Assembly: GCF_009687905.1 (NCBI RefSeq)
Contig: NZ_BLBG01000001.1
Coordinates: 62,001 to 126,000 of the forward strand
DNA length: 64,000 nucleotides
Reading direction: 5' to 3'
Source of the DNA: Lacticaseibacillus zhaodongensis
GTDB taxonomy: Bacteria > Bacillota > Bacilli > Lactobacillales > Lactobacillaceae
Part shown: piece after piece, positions 18,249 to 28,367 of the stretch
Layout: each line of letters opens with the position of its first letter
Numbering within the stretch: position 1 is the stretch's first letter
Made by a program: the position numbers and the translations under genes
Notes under the pieces: generated by a model
Seen by the model: only the letters and a program-made list of their open reading frames with translations
Databases searched by the model: none
Told to the model about the DNA's origin: nothing

Positions 18249-19727
18249 ATGAATGAACGTGAACGAATTTTAGACTTAGTAAAAAAAGGTGTTTTATCAA
18301 GTGAAGAGGGCCTGGTTCTACTTGAGAACCTCGCCAAGCAGGACAAACAGAATGTGGCGGATGCAAAACCAGCTACCGAACCTAAGCAGCCTGAAGCTCC
18401 CCAGGACGATTCAGCGCAGCCGGATGCCCCAGCTGATGGTGATCCTGAGCTAGACGCGGCCAACAAGCGCCGTGCCGAAGTTAAAACCGCGCTGGACACC
18501 AGCGCAGAGGAACTTGCAAAGTTGCGGCGGCAGAGCGCCGCTAACGATGAGCAGATCATCGTTTACGACACGATGGAAGATCTGGATACCCTGACGCCAG
18601 AAAAGGCACAGGCCCGCAGCGACCTGCAGGTTCAAAATGCCGCCCTCAGTAAGCAGATCAGTGCTCTCGAGGAAAAGCGAACCCAGCTCAAGCAGGAGCA
18701 GAGTGAACTGGACCGGAAGCTCCGGAAGGAAGACCTGAAGAGTAGTATCAATCGGGTCATTCCTGACGATTGGCAAGATCAGGCCAAGAGTGCCGCAGCA
18801 GATTTGGGCAAAACTGTTAGTGATGCCAGCAGCCAAATTGGGTCAATCGTTAAGCACACGGCTAAAACCGTAATGGACAACGTGGACTGGAAGGACATCA
18901 CCGTTCGGGTTCCTGGTATTGCGACCCAGAAGTTCACCCATACTTTTGATTTTCCGAATTGCGCAGCCAGTGTGCTCGACGTGAACGTTGCTAACGGGGA
19001 CGTGCAGCTTAAGGCGTGGGATGAAGATGACATTAAAGTTGAGGCAAGCATTCGTTTCTTCGGCAAGGTTGACGGCGATTTGGTTGAAGAATTCACCCAG
19101 CGGAGCCGAATCGAGGCTGATGCGGACCACTTCATTTTCCAAGTGCCAAACAAGCGAATCGAGGCCAACCTGGTAATCAGTTTGCCGCAGCGTGATTATG
19201 ACCACGTTGCCCTCCGCACCCTTAATGGGGATGCCAAAATGACCGATGTCCGCGGTAAGGACTTCTTTGCGAAGACAACCAATGGTAATCTGCGGTTTGA
19301 AAACCTGCAGGCGGTCATGTTGGAAGCGGAAAATGTTAACGGAGATGTTAAGGCCGTTGACGCTACCGTCAATTCTGCACTGATCAGTACCGTCAATGGC
19401 GATGCGCGTTTAGCTGGTCGTGCGCGCTCTGCTAAGTTGTCAACGGTTAATGGGGACGTCAAAGTCACCCTTCGCGGCAGCGCCAAGACTGTTAACGCAA
19501 CGAGCGTTAATGGGGACGTGAAGGTTGCCGTTCCGGCAAGCAGCGGTCTCAGCGGGCAGGTTAAATCCCGCTTTGGCAGCATTCGTTCCCGGATGACTGG
19601 TGTTGACACGCCTAACAAGCGGATGCGCAGCATCAATCTTGATCGCGCTGGCGATGGGGTGAGCGTTTTGAACCTGAGCACCGTTACTGGTGAGGTTCTG
19701 CTTAAAGACACAGATATTGAGAAGTAG
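18249..19727 (+). CDS. liaX: LiaX-like cell-envelope stress protein (DUF4097 family)
   Basis: 492 residues. The N-terminal helical module MNERERILDLVKKGVLSSEE is the YvlB/LiaX signature. A Glu/Gln/Lys-rich, probably coiled-coil segment (about 40-175) and a C-terminal DUF4097 beta-repeat domain (about 220-490) with repeated TVNGD/SVNGDVK units follow. In Enterococcus, LiaX is linked to sensing of daptomycin and antimicrobial peptides. I see no signal peptide. A small membrane-protein gene follows by 11 bp, resembling the liaX-liaY layout. No liaFSR genes are in the window. Confidence 0.8.
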   Translation: MNERERILDLVKKGVLSSEEGLVLLENLAKQDKQNVADAKPATEPKQPEAPQDDSAQPDAPADGDPELDAANKRRAEVKTALDTSAEELAKLRRQSAANDEQIIVYDTMEDLDTLTPEKAQARSDLQVQNAALSKQISALEEKRTQLKQEQSELDRKLRKEDLKSSINRVIPDDWQDQAKSAAADLGKTVSDASSQIGSIVKHTAKTVMDNVDWKDITVRVPGIATQKFTHTFDFPNCAASVLDVNVANGDVQLKAWDEDDIKVEASIRFFGKVDGDLVEEFTQRSRIEADADHFIFQVPNKRIEANLVISLPQRDYDHVALRTLNGDAKMTDVRGKDFFAKTTNGNLRFENLQAVMLEAENVNGDVKAVDATVNSALISTVNGDARLAGRARSAKLSTVNGDVKVTLRGSAKTVNATSVNGDVKVAVPASSGLSGQVKSRFGSIRSRMTGVDTPNKRMRSINLDRAGDGVSVLNLSTVTGEVLLKDTDIEK

Positions 19728-19738
19728 GTGATTGCTTT

Positions 19739-20056
19739 TTGCCACTGTTGTTAATTCCACTAGTCATGATTGGCCTTGTGCTGTTACTGGTGGTGCCAGT
19801 CATGTTGCTTTACATGTTGTTTAAATTTCTTGCTTTACCAATTATGATTTTGCTGATTGTGTGGCTCTATGGCCGTTTGCACCCACAAGCAGGTGGGCAC
19901 GACAAGCACATCCAGCGGACACAGTACCGGCACTTCACCGGCCACAGCTGGGCCCAGCCAGGTGCGCAGCCGCAACGGAAAGACGTGACCGGCAGCGCTG
20001 AGGAACACGATGCGCAGGGTGGGGCGCATGAACAGCAGCACTGGGATGATTTCTAG
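19739..20056 (+). CDS. Small membrane protein downstream of liaX
   Basis: 105 residues, not recognised as a named family. Two hydrophobic spans (about 3-22 and 27-45) are followed by a polar His/Gln-rich tail that ends EQQHWDDF. The start is TTG with an AGGTG 8 nt upstream that overlaps the liaX stop. Its place matches the membrane partners of LiaX/YvlB operons (PspC or YvlD types), but the sequence is not PspC-like. Closed by a terminator. Confidence 0.6.
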   Translation: MPLLLIPLVMIGLVLLLVVPVMLLYMLFKFLALPIMILLIVWLYGRLHPQAGGHDKHIQRTQYRHFTGHSWAQPGAQPQRKDVTGSAEEHDAQGGAHEQQHWDDF

Positions 20057-20099
20057 GCTTCAGAAAGAAATCAGGTGCGCCAACTGAATTAGAATGTAG

Positions 20100-20131
20100 G
20101 GGCGACGTTGCCATAGCAGCGCCGCCCTTTT
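20100..20131 (+). terminator. liaX operon terminator
   Basis: A 12-position stem (20100-20111 with 20116-20127; one mismatch and one wobble), CATA loop, four Ts. Confidence 0.85.
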
Positions 20132-20233
20132 GCTAGCACCGTGCATTTAGTTAAAGAGTCCCGCCTGGAACCGCCGGTGTGCGGGCGAGTATGGTAAACT
20201 ATAGACTAGTATATAAGAGGGTAGGTGAACGCA

Positions 20234-21175
20234 ATGGCTGATTATGTAACCGTCGCCGCTTTGGTTGACGCTGCTAACCTGACCGTAATAAGTGGTAAGG
20301 AATATTTGGCTGAACGTCAGATTGTCGTCAGTGACATTTCGCGTCCCGGGCTTGAACTCACGGGTTTCTTTAACTATTATCCCCATGAGCGGATTCAATT
20401 GTTCGGGCGCACTGAAATTTCTTTTGCCCGGAACATGTCCAGTGATGACCGGAAGGAAGTCCTGCGGCGGATGTGTGCCCGGGACACCCCGGCGTTTATT
20501 GTTTCACGGGGGTTAGAAGCACCCGCTGAGATGTTGACGGCTGCGGCTGCGGCCCACATACCGGTTCTGAGCTCGACACTGCCCACGACCCGGCTGTCTT
20601 CTCTAATTACCGATTATCTTGACGGTCAGCTCGCTGAGCGGCAGAGTATTCACGGCGTGCTCGTGGACCTCTTCGGCCTGGGCGTCCTGATTACCGGGGA
20701 TTCCGGGATTGGGAAGTCTGAAACTGCGCTGGAACTTATCCAGCGGGGCCACCGGCTGATTGCTGATGATCGGGTCGATGTTTACCAGCAGGATGAACAG
20801 ACCGTGATCGGTGAAGCCCCAGCGATTTTGTCGCACATGCTTGAAGTGCGCGGCATTGGGATTATTGACGTGATGGATCTGTTCGGTGCTGGCGCCGTGC
20901 GTCAGAGCACTTCAATCAGCCTGATCGTCCACCTTGCTAACTGGACGTCCGACAAAACCTTCGATCGCCTCGGCACAGGCATCGACAAGCAGATGATTTT
21001 TGATGTTCCCGTGTCCAAAATCACCGTGCCGGTTAAAGTCGGTCGGAACCTCGCCATTTTGATTGAGGTTGCCGCCATGAATTACCGTGCCAAAACAATG
21101 GGTTACGATGCGACCAAGAAGTTTGAGACCAACTTGAACAACCTGATTGAACAGAACTCAGAAAACAAAGATTAG
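20234..21175 (+). CDS. hprK: HPr kinase/phosphorylase
   Basis: 313 residues. Phosphorylates HPr at Ser46 when glycolytic intermediates are high, creating the CcpA co-repressor. Walker A GDSGIGKS at about 155-162, followed by HRLIADDRV and the family signature LEVRGIGIIDVMDLFGAGAV. N-terminal HprK domain before residue 130. The ATG at 20234 has AGGTG 7 nt upstream and is chosen over the GTG at 20225. Start of the hprK-lgt-gpsA run. TGGTAAACT (20192-20200) is an extended -10 candidate. Confidence 0.96.
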   Translation: MADYVTVAALVDAANLTVISGKEYLAERQIVVSDISRPGLELTGFFNYYPHERIQLFGRTEISFARNMSSDDRKEVLRRMCARDTPAFIVSRGLEAPAEMLTAAAAAHIPVLSSTLPTTRLSSLITDYLDGQLAERQSIHGVLVDLFGLGVLITGDSGIGKSETALELIQRGHRLIADDRVDVYQQDEQTVIGEAPAILSHMLEVRGIGIIDVMDLFGAGAVRQSTSISLIVHLANWTSDKTFDRLGTGIDKQMIFDVPVSKITVPVKVGRNLAILIEVAAMNYRAKTMGYDATKKFETNLNNLIEQNSENKD

Positions 21176-21184
21176 GAGAACGTG

Positions 21185-22021
21185 ATGGTTGCTGCTTTAA
21201 ACCCAATCGCCCTCCGTCTGGGTGGCCTGGAGATCCATTGGTATGGGGTGATCATCGCTTTTGGCGTGATGCTCGCCGTGTACCTTGCTTCGACAGAGGC
21301 CAAAAGGCGGAACGTCAACGAGGACCACATCCTGAACCTGGTCTTGTGGGCGTTGCCCTTCGCACTCATTGGAGCGCGCATTTACTACGTTGTGTTTGAA
21401 TGGCCGTACTATTCCGCCCACCCGAGCGAAATTATCGCTATTTGGCACGGCGGCATTGCGATTTACGGGGCCTTGATTGCCTCCGCAATCGTCTTCATCG
21501 TTTACTGCCGCGTCAAGGACCTGTCCATCTGGCTGATTCTGGATATTGCCGCGCCGACCGTCATGCTGGCGCAAGCAATTGGCCGGTGGGGCAACTTCAT
21601 GAACCAGGAGGCGTTTGGTCAGATCACCAAGCTATCCTTCTTGCGCGAGTTGCACCTGCCTGAATGGATCAGTCAGCAGATGCTGATTGGCGGGCACTAC
21701 CGGATGCCGACTTTCCTGTTCGAATCGGCGTGGAACTTGACTGGTTTTATCATCATCATGTCCATACGGCATCATGCCAAGTGGTTCCAGCAGGGAGAAA
21801 TTTTTCTCACCTACGTGCTCTGGTACAGTTTCGGCCGTTTCTTCGTTGAGGGGATGCGAACCGATAGCTTGTATCTCGGAGCTGGGATTCGGGTATCACA
21901 ATTAGTTTCAATTATTTTGTTTGTCTGTGCGGCCGCGCTATTCATCTATCGCCGCCGCCAGCAGAGTTCCCCATGGTACATGGAGGGAAATCTGAACGCC
22001 GCTATTAACAATAAGGAGTGA
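21185..22021 (+). CDS. lgt: Prolipoprotein diacylglyceryl transferase
   Basis: 278 residues, about seven membrane spans. Transfers diacylglycerol from phosphatidylglycerol to the lipobox cysteine of prolipoproteins such as PstS. Family motifs: [13 protein letters not shown] (catalytic His region), [13 protein letters not shown] (the Lgt signature) and [17 protein letters not shown] lies 6 nt before ATG 21185, only 9 bp after hprK. Confidence 0.96.
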   Translation: MVAALNPIALRLGGLEIHWYGVIIAFGVMLAVYLASTEAKRRNVNEDHILNLVLWALPFALIGARIYYVVFEWPYYSAHPSEIIAIWHGGIAIYGALIASAIVFIVYCRVKDLSIWLILDIAAPTVMLAQAIGRWGNFMNQEAFGQITKLSFLRELHLPEWISQQMLIGGHYRMPTFLFESAWNLTGFIIIMSIRHHAKWFQQGEIFLTYVLWYSFGRFFVEGMRTDSLYLGAGIRVSQLVSIILFVCAAALFIYRRRQQSSPWYMEGNLNAAINNKE

Positions 22022-22026
22022 ATCTT

Positions 22027-23046
22027 TTGTCAGTCAAAATTGCAGTTCTTGGTGCCGGTTCATGGGGCACAGTGCTTGCCAACTTGCTTACCGAAAATGG
22101 GCATGACGTCACGATTTGGGCGTACATGCAGAAGGACTCTGCTGAAATCAACGAGAAGCACAGTAACGAGCACTACCTGCCTGGCCTGCGCCTTGATAGC
22201 CGTTTGAAGGCAACGTCTGACTTGAAGACCGCCGTTGATGGGGTCGACATCGTGCTCTTCGTCGTCCCAACCAATGTTGTGCGGGGGGTTGCTGAACAGC
22301 TGTTGCCACTGCTCCAGGAGAGCGGGAACAAGCCGGTCCTGGTCACCGCTGCTAAGGGTCTTGAAGTTGGCACTTACATGCGGGTTTCCCAAGTGATTGA
22401 GTCCGTTATTCCAGCCGCCAACTGCAAGGGGGTTGTGGCGATCTCTGGTCCTAGCCACGCCGAGGACACTTCAGTTAAAGACATCACGACTCTGACAGCA
22501 GCATCAACCAATCTTGAAGCTGCGCAGTACGTGCAGAAGGTTTTTGCAAACAGTTACTTCCGTCTGTACACCAACCAGGACGTGATTGGTGTTGAGATGG
22601 GAGCCGCCCTGAAGAACGTTATCGCAATTGGCGCTGGTGCCCTGCACGGCTTAGGTTATGGTGATAATGCCAAAGCAGCCTTGATCACCCGGGGCCTGGC
22701 TGAAATCAGTCGGCTTGGGGTAGCGATGGGTGCTGATCCACTGACATTTATCGGCTTGTCCGGTGTGGGGGACCTGATCGTTACGGCAACAAGTGTGCAC
22801 TCCCGTAACTGGCGGGCTGGTAACCAGCTCGGCCACGGTGAGAGCCTGAAGGACGTTCTGGACAACATGGGCCAGGTCGTTGAAGGGGTCTCCACGGCTA
22901 AAGTTGCCCACGAATTGGCCGCCCAAAAGGGTGTTGAGATGCCAATCACGGATGCAATTTACTCCGTGCTGTACGAGGAAAAGCCGATCAAAAAGGCAAT
23001 TTCTGACCTTATGCAGCGTGAAAGTAAGCCTGAATTTGATTACTAA
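22027..23046 (+). CDS. gpsA: NAD(P)+-dependent glycerol-3-phosphate dehydrogenase
   Basis: 339 residues. Makes sn-glycerol-3-phosphate for phospholipids from dihydroxyacetone phosphate. N-terminal Rossmann motif VLGAGSWGT; a catalytic-domain signature GAALKNVIAIGAGALHGLGYGDNAKA contains the active-site lysine. TTG start, 8 nt after AAGGAG; the site lies over the lgt stop, so the genes are coupled. Confidence 0.96.
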   Translation: MSVKIAVLGAGSWGTVLANLLTENGHDVTIWAYMQKDSAEINEKHSNEHYLPGLRLDSRLKATSDLKTAVDGVDIVLFVVPTNVVRGVAEQLLPLLQESGNKPVLVTAAKGLEVGTYMRVSQVIESVIPAANCKGVVAISGPSHAEDTSVKDITTLTAASTNLEAAQYVQKVFANSYFRLYTNQDVIGVEMGAALKNVIAIGAGALHGLGYGDNAKAALITRGLAEISRLGVAMGADPLTFIGLSGVGDLIVTATSVHSRNWRAGNQLGHGESLKDVLDNMGQVVEGVSTAKVAHELAAQKGVEMPITDAIYSVLYEEKPIKKAISDLMQRESKPEFDY

Positions 23047-23055
23047 GCCACAGAC

Positions 23056-23084
23056 TTTACTTTTTGCCCGCAACAGGGTATAGT
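23056..23084 (+). promoter_or_regulatory. Probable trxB promoter
   Basis: TTTACT (23056-23061), 17 bp, TATAGT (23079-23084). Confidence 0.5.
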
Positions 23085-23128
23085 TAGTTCATTCTTACAA
23101 ATAGTAAGTGGTGAAGGGGGATAAGCGC

Positions 23129-24070
23129 ATGAGCAAAGAAGTTGACGTAGTCGTAATTGGCGCTGGTCCTGGGGGCATGACCGCGGCACTTTACGCTTCA
23201 CGTTCTAACCTATCCGTTGTAATGATCGACCGCGGGATTTATGGCGGCCAGATGAACAACACGGCAACGATTGAAAACTATCCGGGTTACCCATCAATTA
23301 TGGGCCCTGATCTTGGCGAGAAGATGTATGCTGGGGCAACTCAGTTTGGCGCCGAGTACGCGTACGGTAACATCACTGGTATTGAGGACCACGGGCGCAC
23401 CAAGACCGTGCACACCGATGATGGTGATTATGAGACTAAGGCGGTTGTTATCGCTACTGGGTCCGAGTACAAGAAACTCGGCATTCCTGGTGAGGAAGAG
23501 TACGCTGGCCGGGGTGTCTCTTACTGTGCCGTGTGTGATGGTGCGTTCTTCAAAGGTCAGGATTTAATTGTTATCGGTGGCGGCGATTCCGCGGTTGAGG
23601 AAGGTGTCTACTTAACTCAGCTAGCCAATTCCGTAACAATCATTCACCGGCGCGACCAGCTCCGGGCCCAGCAGATCCTGCAGAAGCGGGCATTTGCTAA
23701 CCCGAAGATCAAGTTCATTTGGAACGCACAGGTTGAGGAGATTACCGGTGATGACAAAGGTGTCACTGGTGTTGATTACAAGGACAAAATCACTGGCGAG
23801 CAGAAGCATGTTGCTGGCGGTGGTACCTTTATCTATGTTGGCATCAAGCCGATGACTGCCGCTTTTGCTGGTCTCGGCATCTTGGATGAGCAGGGCTGGG
23901 TCAAGACGGATGACACGATGCACACCAGTGTGCCCGGTATCTTCGCAATTGGTGATGTGCGGCAGAAGAAGTTACGTCAGATCACCACTGCGGTCGGTGA
24001 TGGTGGCTTAGCAGGTCAGGGTGTCTTTGATTACATCCAGACGCTGAGCGACGAGACAACTACTGCTTAA
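23129..24070 (+). CDS. trxB: Thioredoxin reductase
   Basis: 313 residues. FAD flavoenzyme that reduces thioredoxin with NADPH. FAD motif GAGPGGMTAALYASR near the N-terminus, redox cysteines CAVC at 133-136, NADPH motif GGGDSAVEEG, and C-terminal GIFAIGDVRQKKLRQITTA. AAGGGGG ends 8 nt before the ATG. Its own promoter and terminator mark it as a single-gene unit. Confidence 0.96.
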   Translation: MSKEVDVVVIGAGPGGMTAALYASRSNLSVVMIDRGIYGGQMNNTATIENYPGYPSIMGPDLGEKMYAGATQFGAEYAYGNITGIEDHGRTKTVHTDDGDYETKAVVIATGSEYKKLGIPGEEEYAGRGVSYCAVCDGAFFKGQDLIVIGGGDSAVEEGVYLTQLANSVTIIHRRDQLRAQQILQKRAFANPKIKFIWNAQVEEITGDDKGVTGVDYKDKITGEQKHVAGGGTFIYVGIKPMTAAFAGLGILDEQGWVKTDDTMHTSVPGIFAIGDVRQKKLRQITTAVGDGGLAGQGVFDYIQTLSDETTTA

Positions 24071-24094
24071 GATTGACAAATATAGTTCGGAAAT

Positions 24095-24124
24095 GGGGCT
24101 GCTGATTAGTGGTCCCGTTTTTTT
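24095..24124 (+). terminator. trxB terminator
   Basis: A 9 bp stem with three wobble pairs (24095-24103 with 24108-24116) followed by a long T run. Confidence 0.75.
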
Positions 24125-24255
24125 GTGGCCAAAATTGGCTGGAATTGCCCAGGTGGTTTAAGACAATTAGCGGTGTTTTGGCCGAATCCCCTGTATCTGC
24201 CAGCGTTTCCATGTATACTAGGCTGTAGAATACTAACAGAATTGGAGCTGGAAGA

Positions 24256-25986
24256 ATGGACTTCGAGACAAGATATGCGCGGTGGACGCAGCAGGCTGAT
24301 TTGCCCGCAGAGCTACAGGCAGATTTGGCAAAACAAAAGGACGACGCGGCTTTGCGAGAGGACGCATTTGCGGTCCCGCTGAGCTTTGGGACCGCGGGGA
24401 TGCGCGGCGTGTTTGGTGCCGGAATCAACCGGATGAATATCTACACCGTTGCGCAGGCCACTGCTGGGCTCGCGCGGTACATGACGGAACTCGGTCAGGA
24501 GACGATGGATCGCGGCGTGGCAATCAGTTTTGACTCGCGGCATAACTCTGAATTGTTTGCCCATGTGTCTGCGGCTGTGTTGGGTGCAGCCGGCATCAAG
24601 AGCTACGTGTTTGATGCGCTCCGGCCAGTACCAGAACTATCATTTGCTGTGCGCTACCTGCACGCTTTTGCCGGAATCATGATCACTGCTAGCCACAACC
24701 CGAAGGAATACGATGGGTACAAGCTCTATGGTGAGGACGGCGGTCAGCTGCCGCCCGACGCATCGGATCGCATCACGGAGTACGTCCGCAACGTGGATGA
24801 TATCTTCAGCATTCCGCAGGCCAATGAGAGCGAAATGCGCATGTCTGGTCTGATGACCCTGATCGGCGAAGATGTCGACTCCGCTTATCTGGACGCTGTT
24901 GCTGGTGTTACCATCGATTCAGAACTGGTTCACCGGGTTGGGAAGACCATGAAGCTGGTCTACACACCGCTGCACGGGACCGGCAAAATTCCGGTTATGC
25001 GCGCGTTACAGGCCGCGGGTTTTGCGAACTTTAGCATGGTGAAAAAGCAGGCGATTTACGATCCTGAATTCATTACCGTTAAGCACCCGAACCCTGAGTT
25101 CAAAGAGGCCTTTGACCTTTCAATCGCGCTCGGTAAACAGCAGGGGGCTGACCTTCTGATCGCGACCGACCCGGATGCCGACCGCTTGGGTGCGGCTGTG
25201 CGGACTGGTGATGAGTACCACTTGCTTACTGGTAATCAAATCGCTAGTCTCCTGCTCAATTACATTCTGCACGCCAGCAAGAAAGCCGGTAAGCTGCCGC
25301 AGAACGCTGCCGTTGTGAAGAGCTTTGTTTCTACTGAGCTTGCCGACCGCATCTGTGCCGACTACGGGGTCAAGATGATTACCGTTGAGACAGGGTTCAA
25401 GTTCATCGGTGACGCAATCGCGCACTTTGAACAAAGCGGTGAGCACACCTTCATGTTTGGCTTCGAAGAGAGTTACGGCTACCTGATCAAGCCATTCGTG
25501 CGGGACAAGGATGCCGTGCAGTCAACCTTGCTGTTGGCTGAAGTGGCCGCGTACTACTCCGAACGGGGAATGACCCTGGCTGATGCGCTGGAGGAACTGT
25601 ACAAGCGTTACGGCTATTTCGACGAGTCCACGACCGCCCTTGAATTCACAGGGATCACCGGACCGAAGAAGATGGCTGGCCTCATGCACGCGTTCCGGGA
25701 GCAGGCGCCCGCTGATTTTGCTGGCACCGCGATTGTGCGTAGTGAGGACTACTTGAGTGGTGTCGCCAAGACAAGTGCTGGTACCGAACAACTGACCTTG
25801 CCTAAAGCCGACGTTCTGAAGTACTACCTTAGCGATGGCACCTGGATTGCTATTCGGCCAAGTGGCACCGAGCCAAAGGTCAAGTTTTACATTGGTGTTA
25901 GTGCGGATGCGGCTGATGTTGCCGCTAAGAAACTGGCTGACTACCATACGGCATTGAGCGCATTTGCTGATTCCGTTGAAGAGTAA
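24256..25986 (+). CDS. pgm: Phosphoglucomutase/phosphomannomutase family protein (PgcA type)
   Basis: 576 residues. Interconverts glucose-6-phosphate and glucose-1-phosphate, feeding UDP-glucose and wall polymer synthesis. Active-site serine loop MITASHNPKEYDGYK, metal loop DPDADRLG, sugar loop GFEESYGYL and phosphate loop RPSGTEPKVKFY are all present. Length fits the PgcA-type alpha-phosphoglucomutases. The ribosome site (GGAG) is weak and distant. A TATACT at 24214-24219 may be its -10 box. Confidence 0.93.
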   Translation: MDFETRYARWTQQADLPAELQADLAKQKDDAALREDAFAVPLSFGTAGMRGVFGAGINRMNIYTVAQATAGLARYMTELGQETMDRGVAISFDSRHNSELFAHVSAAVLGAAGIKSYVFDALRPVPELSFAVRYLHAFAGIMITASHNPKEYDGYKLYGEDGGQLPPDASDRITEYVRNVDDIFSIPQANESEMRMSGLMTLIGEDVDSAYLDAVAGVTIDSELVHRVGKTMKLVYTPLHGTGKIPVMRALQAAGFANFSMVKKQAIYDPEFITVKHPNPEFKEAFDLSIALGKQQGADLLIATDPDADRLGAAVRTGDEYHLLTGNQIASLLLNYILHASKKAGKLPQNAAVVKSFVSTELADRICADYGVKMITVETGFKFIGDAIAHFEQSGEHTFMFGFEESYGYLIKPFVRDKDAVQSTLLLAEVAAYYSERGMTLADALEELYKRYGYFDESTTALEFTGITGPKKMAGLMHAFREQAPADFAGTAIVRSEDYLSGVAKTSAGTEQLTLPKADVLKYYLSDGTWIAIRPSGTEPKVKFYIGVSADAADVAAKKLADYHTALSAFADSVEE

Positions 25987-26000
25987 TCGTTAAAGCTTTG

Positions 26001-26036
26001 CCCGCAGCAACCGAGAAGTCGGGGCTGCGGGTTTTT
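26001..26036 (+). terminator. pgm terminator
   Basis: CCCGCAGC (26001-26008) pairs perfectly with GCTGCGGG (26024-26031); an inner CCGA/TCGG extends it; five Ts follow. Confidence 0.92.
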
Positions 26037-26121
26037 ATTTGATTATTTCCCGGGTGATGACCGGCAAAATTTACATTGTATGCACTTAGTCGGTTACCGC
26101 ACGCATTGTTGGCGAGCTGCA

Positions 26122-26167
26122 GGAGTACGCAAATGCTCAGCTTCAAACCGTCCCGCTCCGCTCTGTG
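26122..26167 (-). repeat. Truncated copy of the 175 bp intergenic element (family 1)
   Basis: On the minus strand, a 23 bp stretch (26122-26144) is identical to 31881-31903 in the full element at 31.9 kb, and the adjoining ACAGAGCGGAGCGGG start is also shared. Only the 5' third of the element is present, so it cannot form the closing stem. It lies just upstream of the uvrB promoter in a 318 bp gap that otherwise holds the pgm terminator and SOS box. Confidence 0.7.
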
Positions 26168-26181
26168 TTTACGCTCTGTGG

Positions 26182-26207
26182 CGAAAGTGTGTTCGCTATG
26201 GTAGACT
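26182..26207 (+). promoter_or_regulatory. SOS (LexA) box and promoter of uvrBA
   Basis: CGAAAGTGTGTTCG (26182-26195) fits the Gram-positive LexA dyad CGAAC-N4-GTTCG with one mismatch. An extended -10 element TGGTAGACT ends at 26207, placing the box over the promoter so LexA would repress. A GGGCTGAAA/TTTCAGCCC hairpin lies in the leader between promoter and uvrB. Confidence 0.65.
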
Positions 26208-26304
26208 ACTAGCAGATAATAAAGTACGGCACTGGCTGCTTGGCGGGCTGAAATTATGGTTTCAGCCCTATTGATATCCGGTGACGCGGATTGGAGGAAC
26301 GAAA

Positions 26305-28308
26305 ATGGCAGACACACGTGAACAACGGCCTTTTGAATTGGTCTCACCATACAAACCGGCTGGGGACCAGCCGCAAGCAATCAAACAGTTGGTTGACGGT
26401 TTCAAAGCTGGTGAGAAGGAGCAGATTTTGCTTGGTGCGACCGGGACCGGCAAAACCTTCACGATGAGTAACGTGATTGCACAGCTCAATAAACCGACCC
26501 TGATTTTGTCGCATAACAAAACCTTGGCGGGGCAGCTGTACGGGGAATTCAAACAGTTCTTTCCGCACAATGCGGTTGAGTACTTTGTTTCTTACTACGA
26601 TTACTACCAGCCAGAAGCTTATGTTCCGAGCTCCGACACCTATATCGAAAAAGATTCGGCAATCAACGACGAGATTGACCAATTACGGCACGCAGCAACC
26701 AGTGCGCTGCTCACGCGTAGTGATGTGATTGTGGTCGCCTCCGTATCCAGTATCTTCGGGTTAGGGAACCCAAAGGAATATTTTGACCACTTGATTTCCT
26801 TGCGCCCAGGGATGGAGATGGACCGCAACAGCTTGTTGCGCTCACTCGTTGACATTCAGTACGATCGCAATGATATTGATTTTCAGCGGGGCCGCTTCCG
26901 GGTGCGGGGAGATGTTGTTGAAATTTTCCCAGCCAGTGGTTCTGAGCACGCAATCAGAGTCGAGTTCTTCGGCGACGAAATCGACCGGATCACCGAGGTG
27001 GATGCATTAACCGGTGAGGTGCTCGGCACGCTTGACCACGTTGCGATTTTCCCAGCCACTCACTTCATGACCAACGATGACCAGATGGACGTTGCCATTC
27101 AGGGAATTAGTGATGAACTGGATGCCCGACTCAAGGAGCTGCGGGCTGACGACAAATTGCTAGAGGCCCAGCGTTTGGAGCAGCGGACTAATTACGATAT
27201 TGAAATGCTGCGCGAGATGGGCTACACCAGTGGGGTTGAGAACTATTCGCGGCACATGGACGGCCGCAAACCTGGCGAACCGCCATACACGCTGCTGGAC
27301 TTTTTCCCCAAGGACTTCAACATCATGGTCGATGAAAGTCACGTCACGATGCCACAGCTGCGGGCGATGTACAACGGCGACCGGGCACGGAAACAGGTGC
27401 TGATCGACTATGGCTTCCGCTTGCCGAGTGCGCTGGATAACCGGCCGCTAAAGCTGGAGGAATTTGAGCAGCACGTCAAGCGCATTTTGTACGTTTCCGC
27501 GACCCCTGGGCCCTACGAAATGGACCGGGTCCCGAAGAAGGACGTTGCTGAACAGATCATTCGCCCAACTGGCTTGCTCGATCCAACGATTGAGGTGCGG
27601 CCGATCATGGGCCAAATTGACGACTTGGTTGAGGAAATCAACAAGCGGACCGCTAACAAGGAGCGAGTTTTTGTCACGACTTTAACCAAGAAGATGGCCG
27701 AAGACTTGACGGATTACCTGAAGGAACTAGGCATTAAGGTCAAGTACCTGCACTCAGACATCAAAACGTTGGAACGGACGCAGATCATTAGAGATTTGCG
27801 GCTGGGTAAATTTGACGTCTTAGTCGGAATCAACTTGCTGCGGGAAGGCATTGACGTGCCCGAAGTCTCGCTGATTGCGATTCTGGATGCCGACAAAGAA
27901 GGTTTTCTGCGTGCGGAGCGGTCACTCATCCAAACTATCGGGCGCGCGAGCCGGAACGAACATGGGCACGTCATCATGTATGCTGATTCGGTGACCGAAT
28001 CCATGCAGGGGGCGATCGACGAAACCAAACGGCGTCGGCAGATTCAGGAAAAGTTCAATGAAGACCATGGCATCACGCCGAAGACCATCATCAAGCCAAT
28101 CCGGGACAATATCTCGAATATTAACAAGAACGACAAGGACGACGATGCCAAGAAGACATTCGCTGAGGTTGACATGGCCGACATGACCAAGGACGAGAAG
28201 AAGGAACTGGTCAAGAACTTGCGCGAACAGATGCAGGCGGCCGCCAAGAAGCTGGACTTCGAGCAGGCGGCGAACCTGCGCGACACGATTCTAGAGCTAG
28301 AAGCTTAG
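26305..28308 (+). CDS. uvrB: Excinuclease ABC subunit B
   Basis: 667 residues. Damage-verifying helicase of nucleotide excision repair. Walker A GATGTGKT at about 44-51, the beta-hairpin region [20 protein letters not shown], helicase motifs VSATPGPYE and [13 protein letters not shown], and a C-terminal UVR domain ([20 protein letters not shown]) that binds UvrC. GGAGGAA precedes ATG 26305. It forms an operon with uvrA, 59 bp downstream. Confidence 0.98.
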   Translation: MADTREQRPFELVSPYKPAGDQPQAIKQLVDGFKAGEKEQILLGATGTGKTFTMSNVIAQLNKPTLILSHNKTLAGQLYGEFKQFFPHNAVEYFVSYYDYYQPEAYVPSSDTYIEKDSAINDEIDQLRHAATSALLTRSDVIVVASVSSIFGLGNPKEYFDHLISLRPGMEMDRNSLLRSLVDIQYDRNDIDFQRGRFRVRGDVVEIFPASGSEHAIRVEFFGDEIDRITEVDALTGEVLGTLDHVAIFPATHFMTNDDQMDVAIQGISDELDARLKELRADDKLLEAQRLEQRTNYDIEMLREMGYTSGVENYSRHMDGRKPGEPPYTLLDFFPKDFNIMVDESHVTMPQLRAMYNGDRARKQVLIDYGFRLPSALDNRPLKLEEFEQHVKRILYVSATPGPYEMDRVPKKDVAEQIIRPTGLLDPTIEVRPIMGQIDDLVEEINKRTANKERVFVTTLTKKMAEDLTDYLKELGIKVKYLHSDIKTLERTQIIRDLRLGKFDVLVGINLLREGIDVPEVSLIAILDADKEGFLRAERSLIQTIGRASRNEHGHVIMYADSVTESMQGAIDETKRRRQIQEKFNEDHGITPKTIIKPIRDNISNINKNDKDDDAKKTFAEVDMADMTKDEKKELVKNLREQMQAAAKKLDFEQAANLRDTILELEA

Positions 28309-28367
28309 CTTGTCTTAGCTGGCGTTTTGGTCACCACGTGATTATTAAATAAATTGAGGATTATTAA

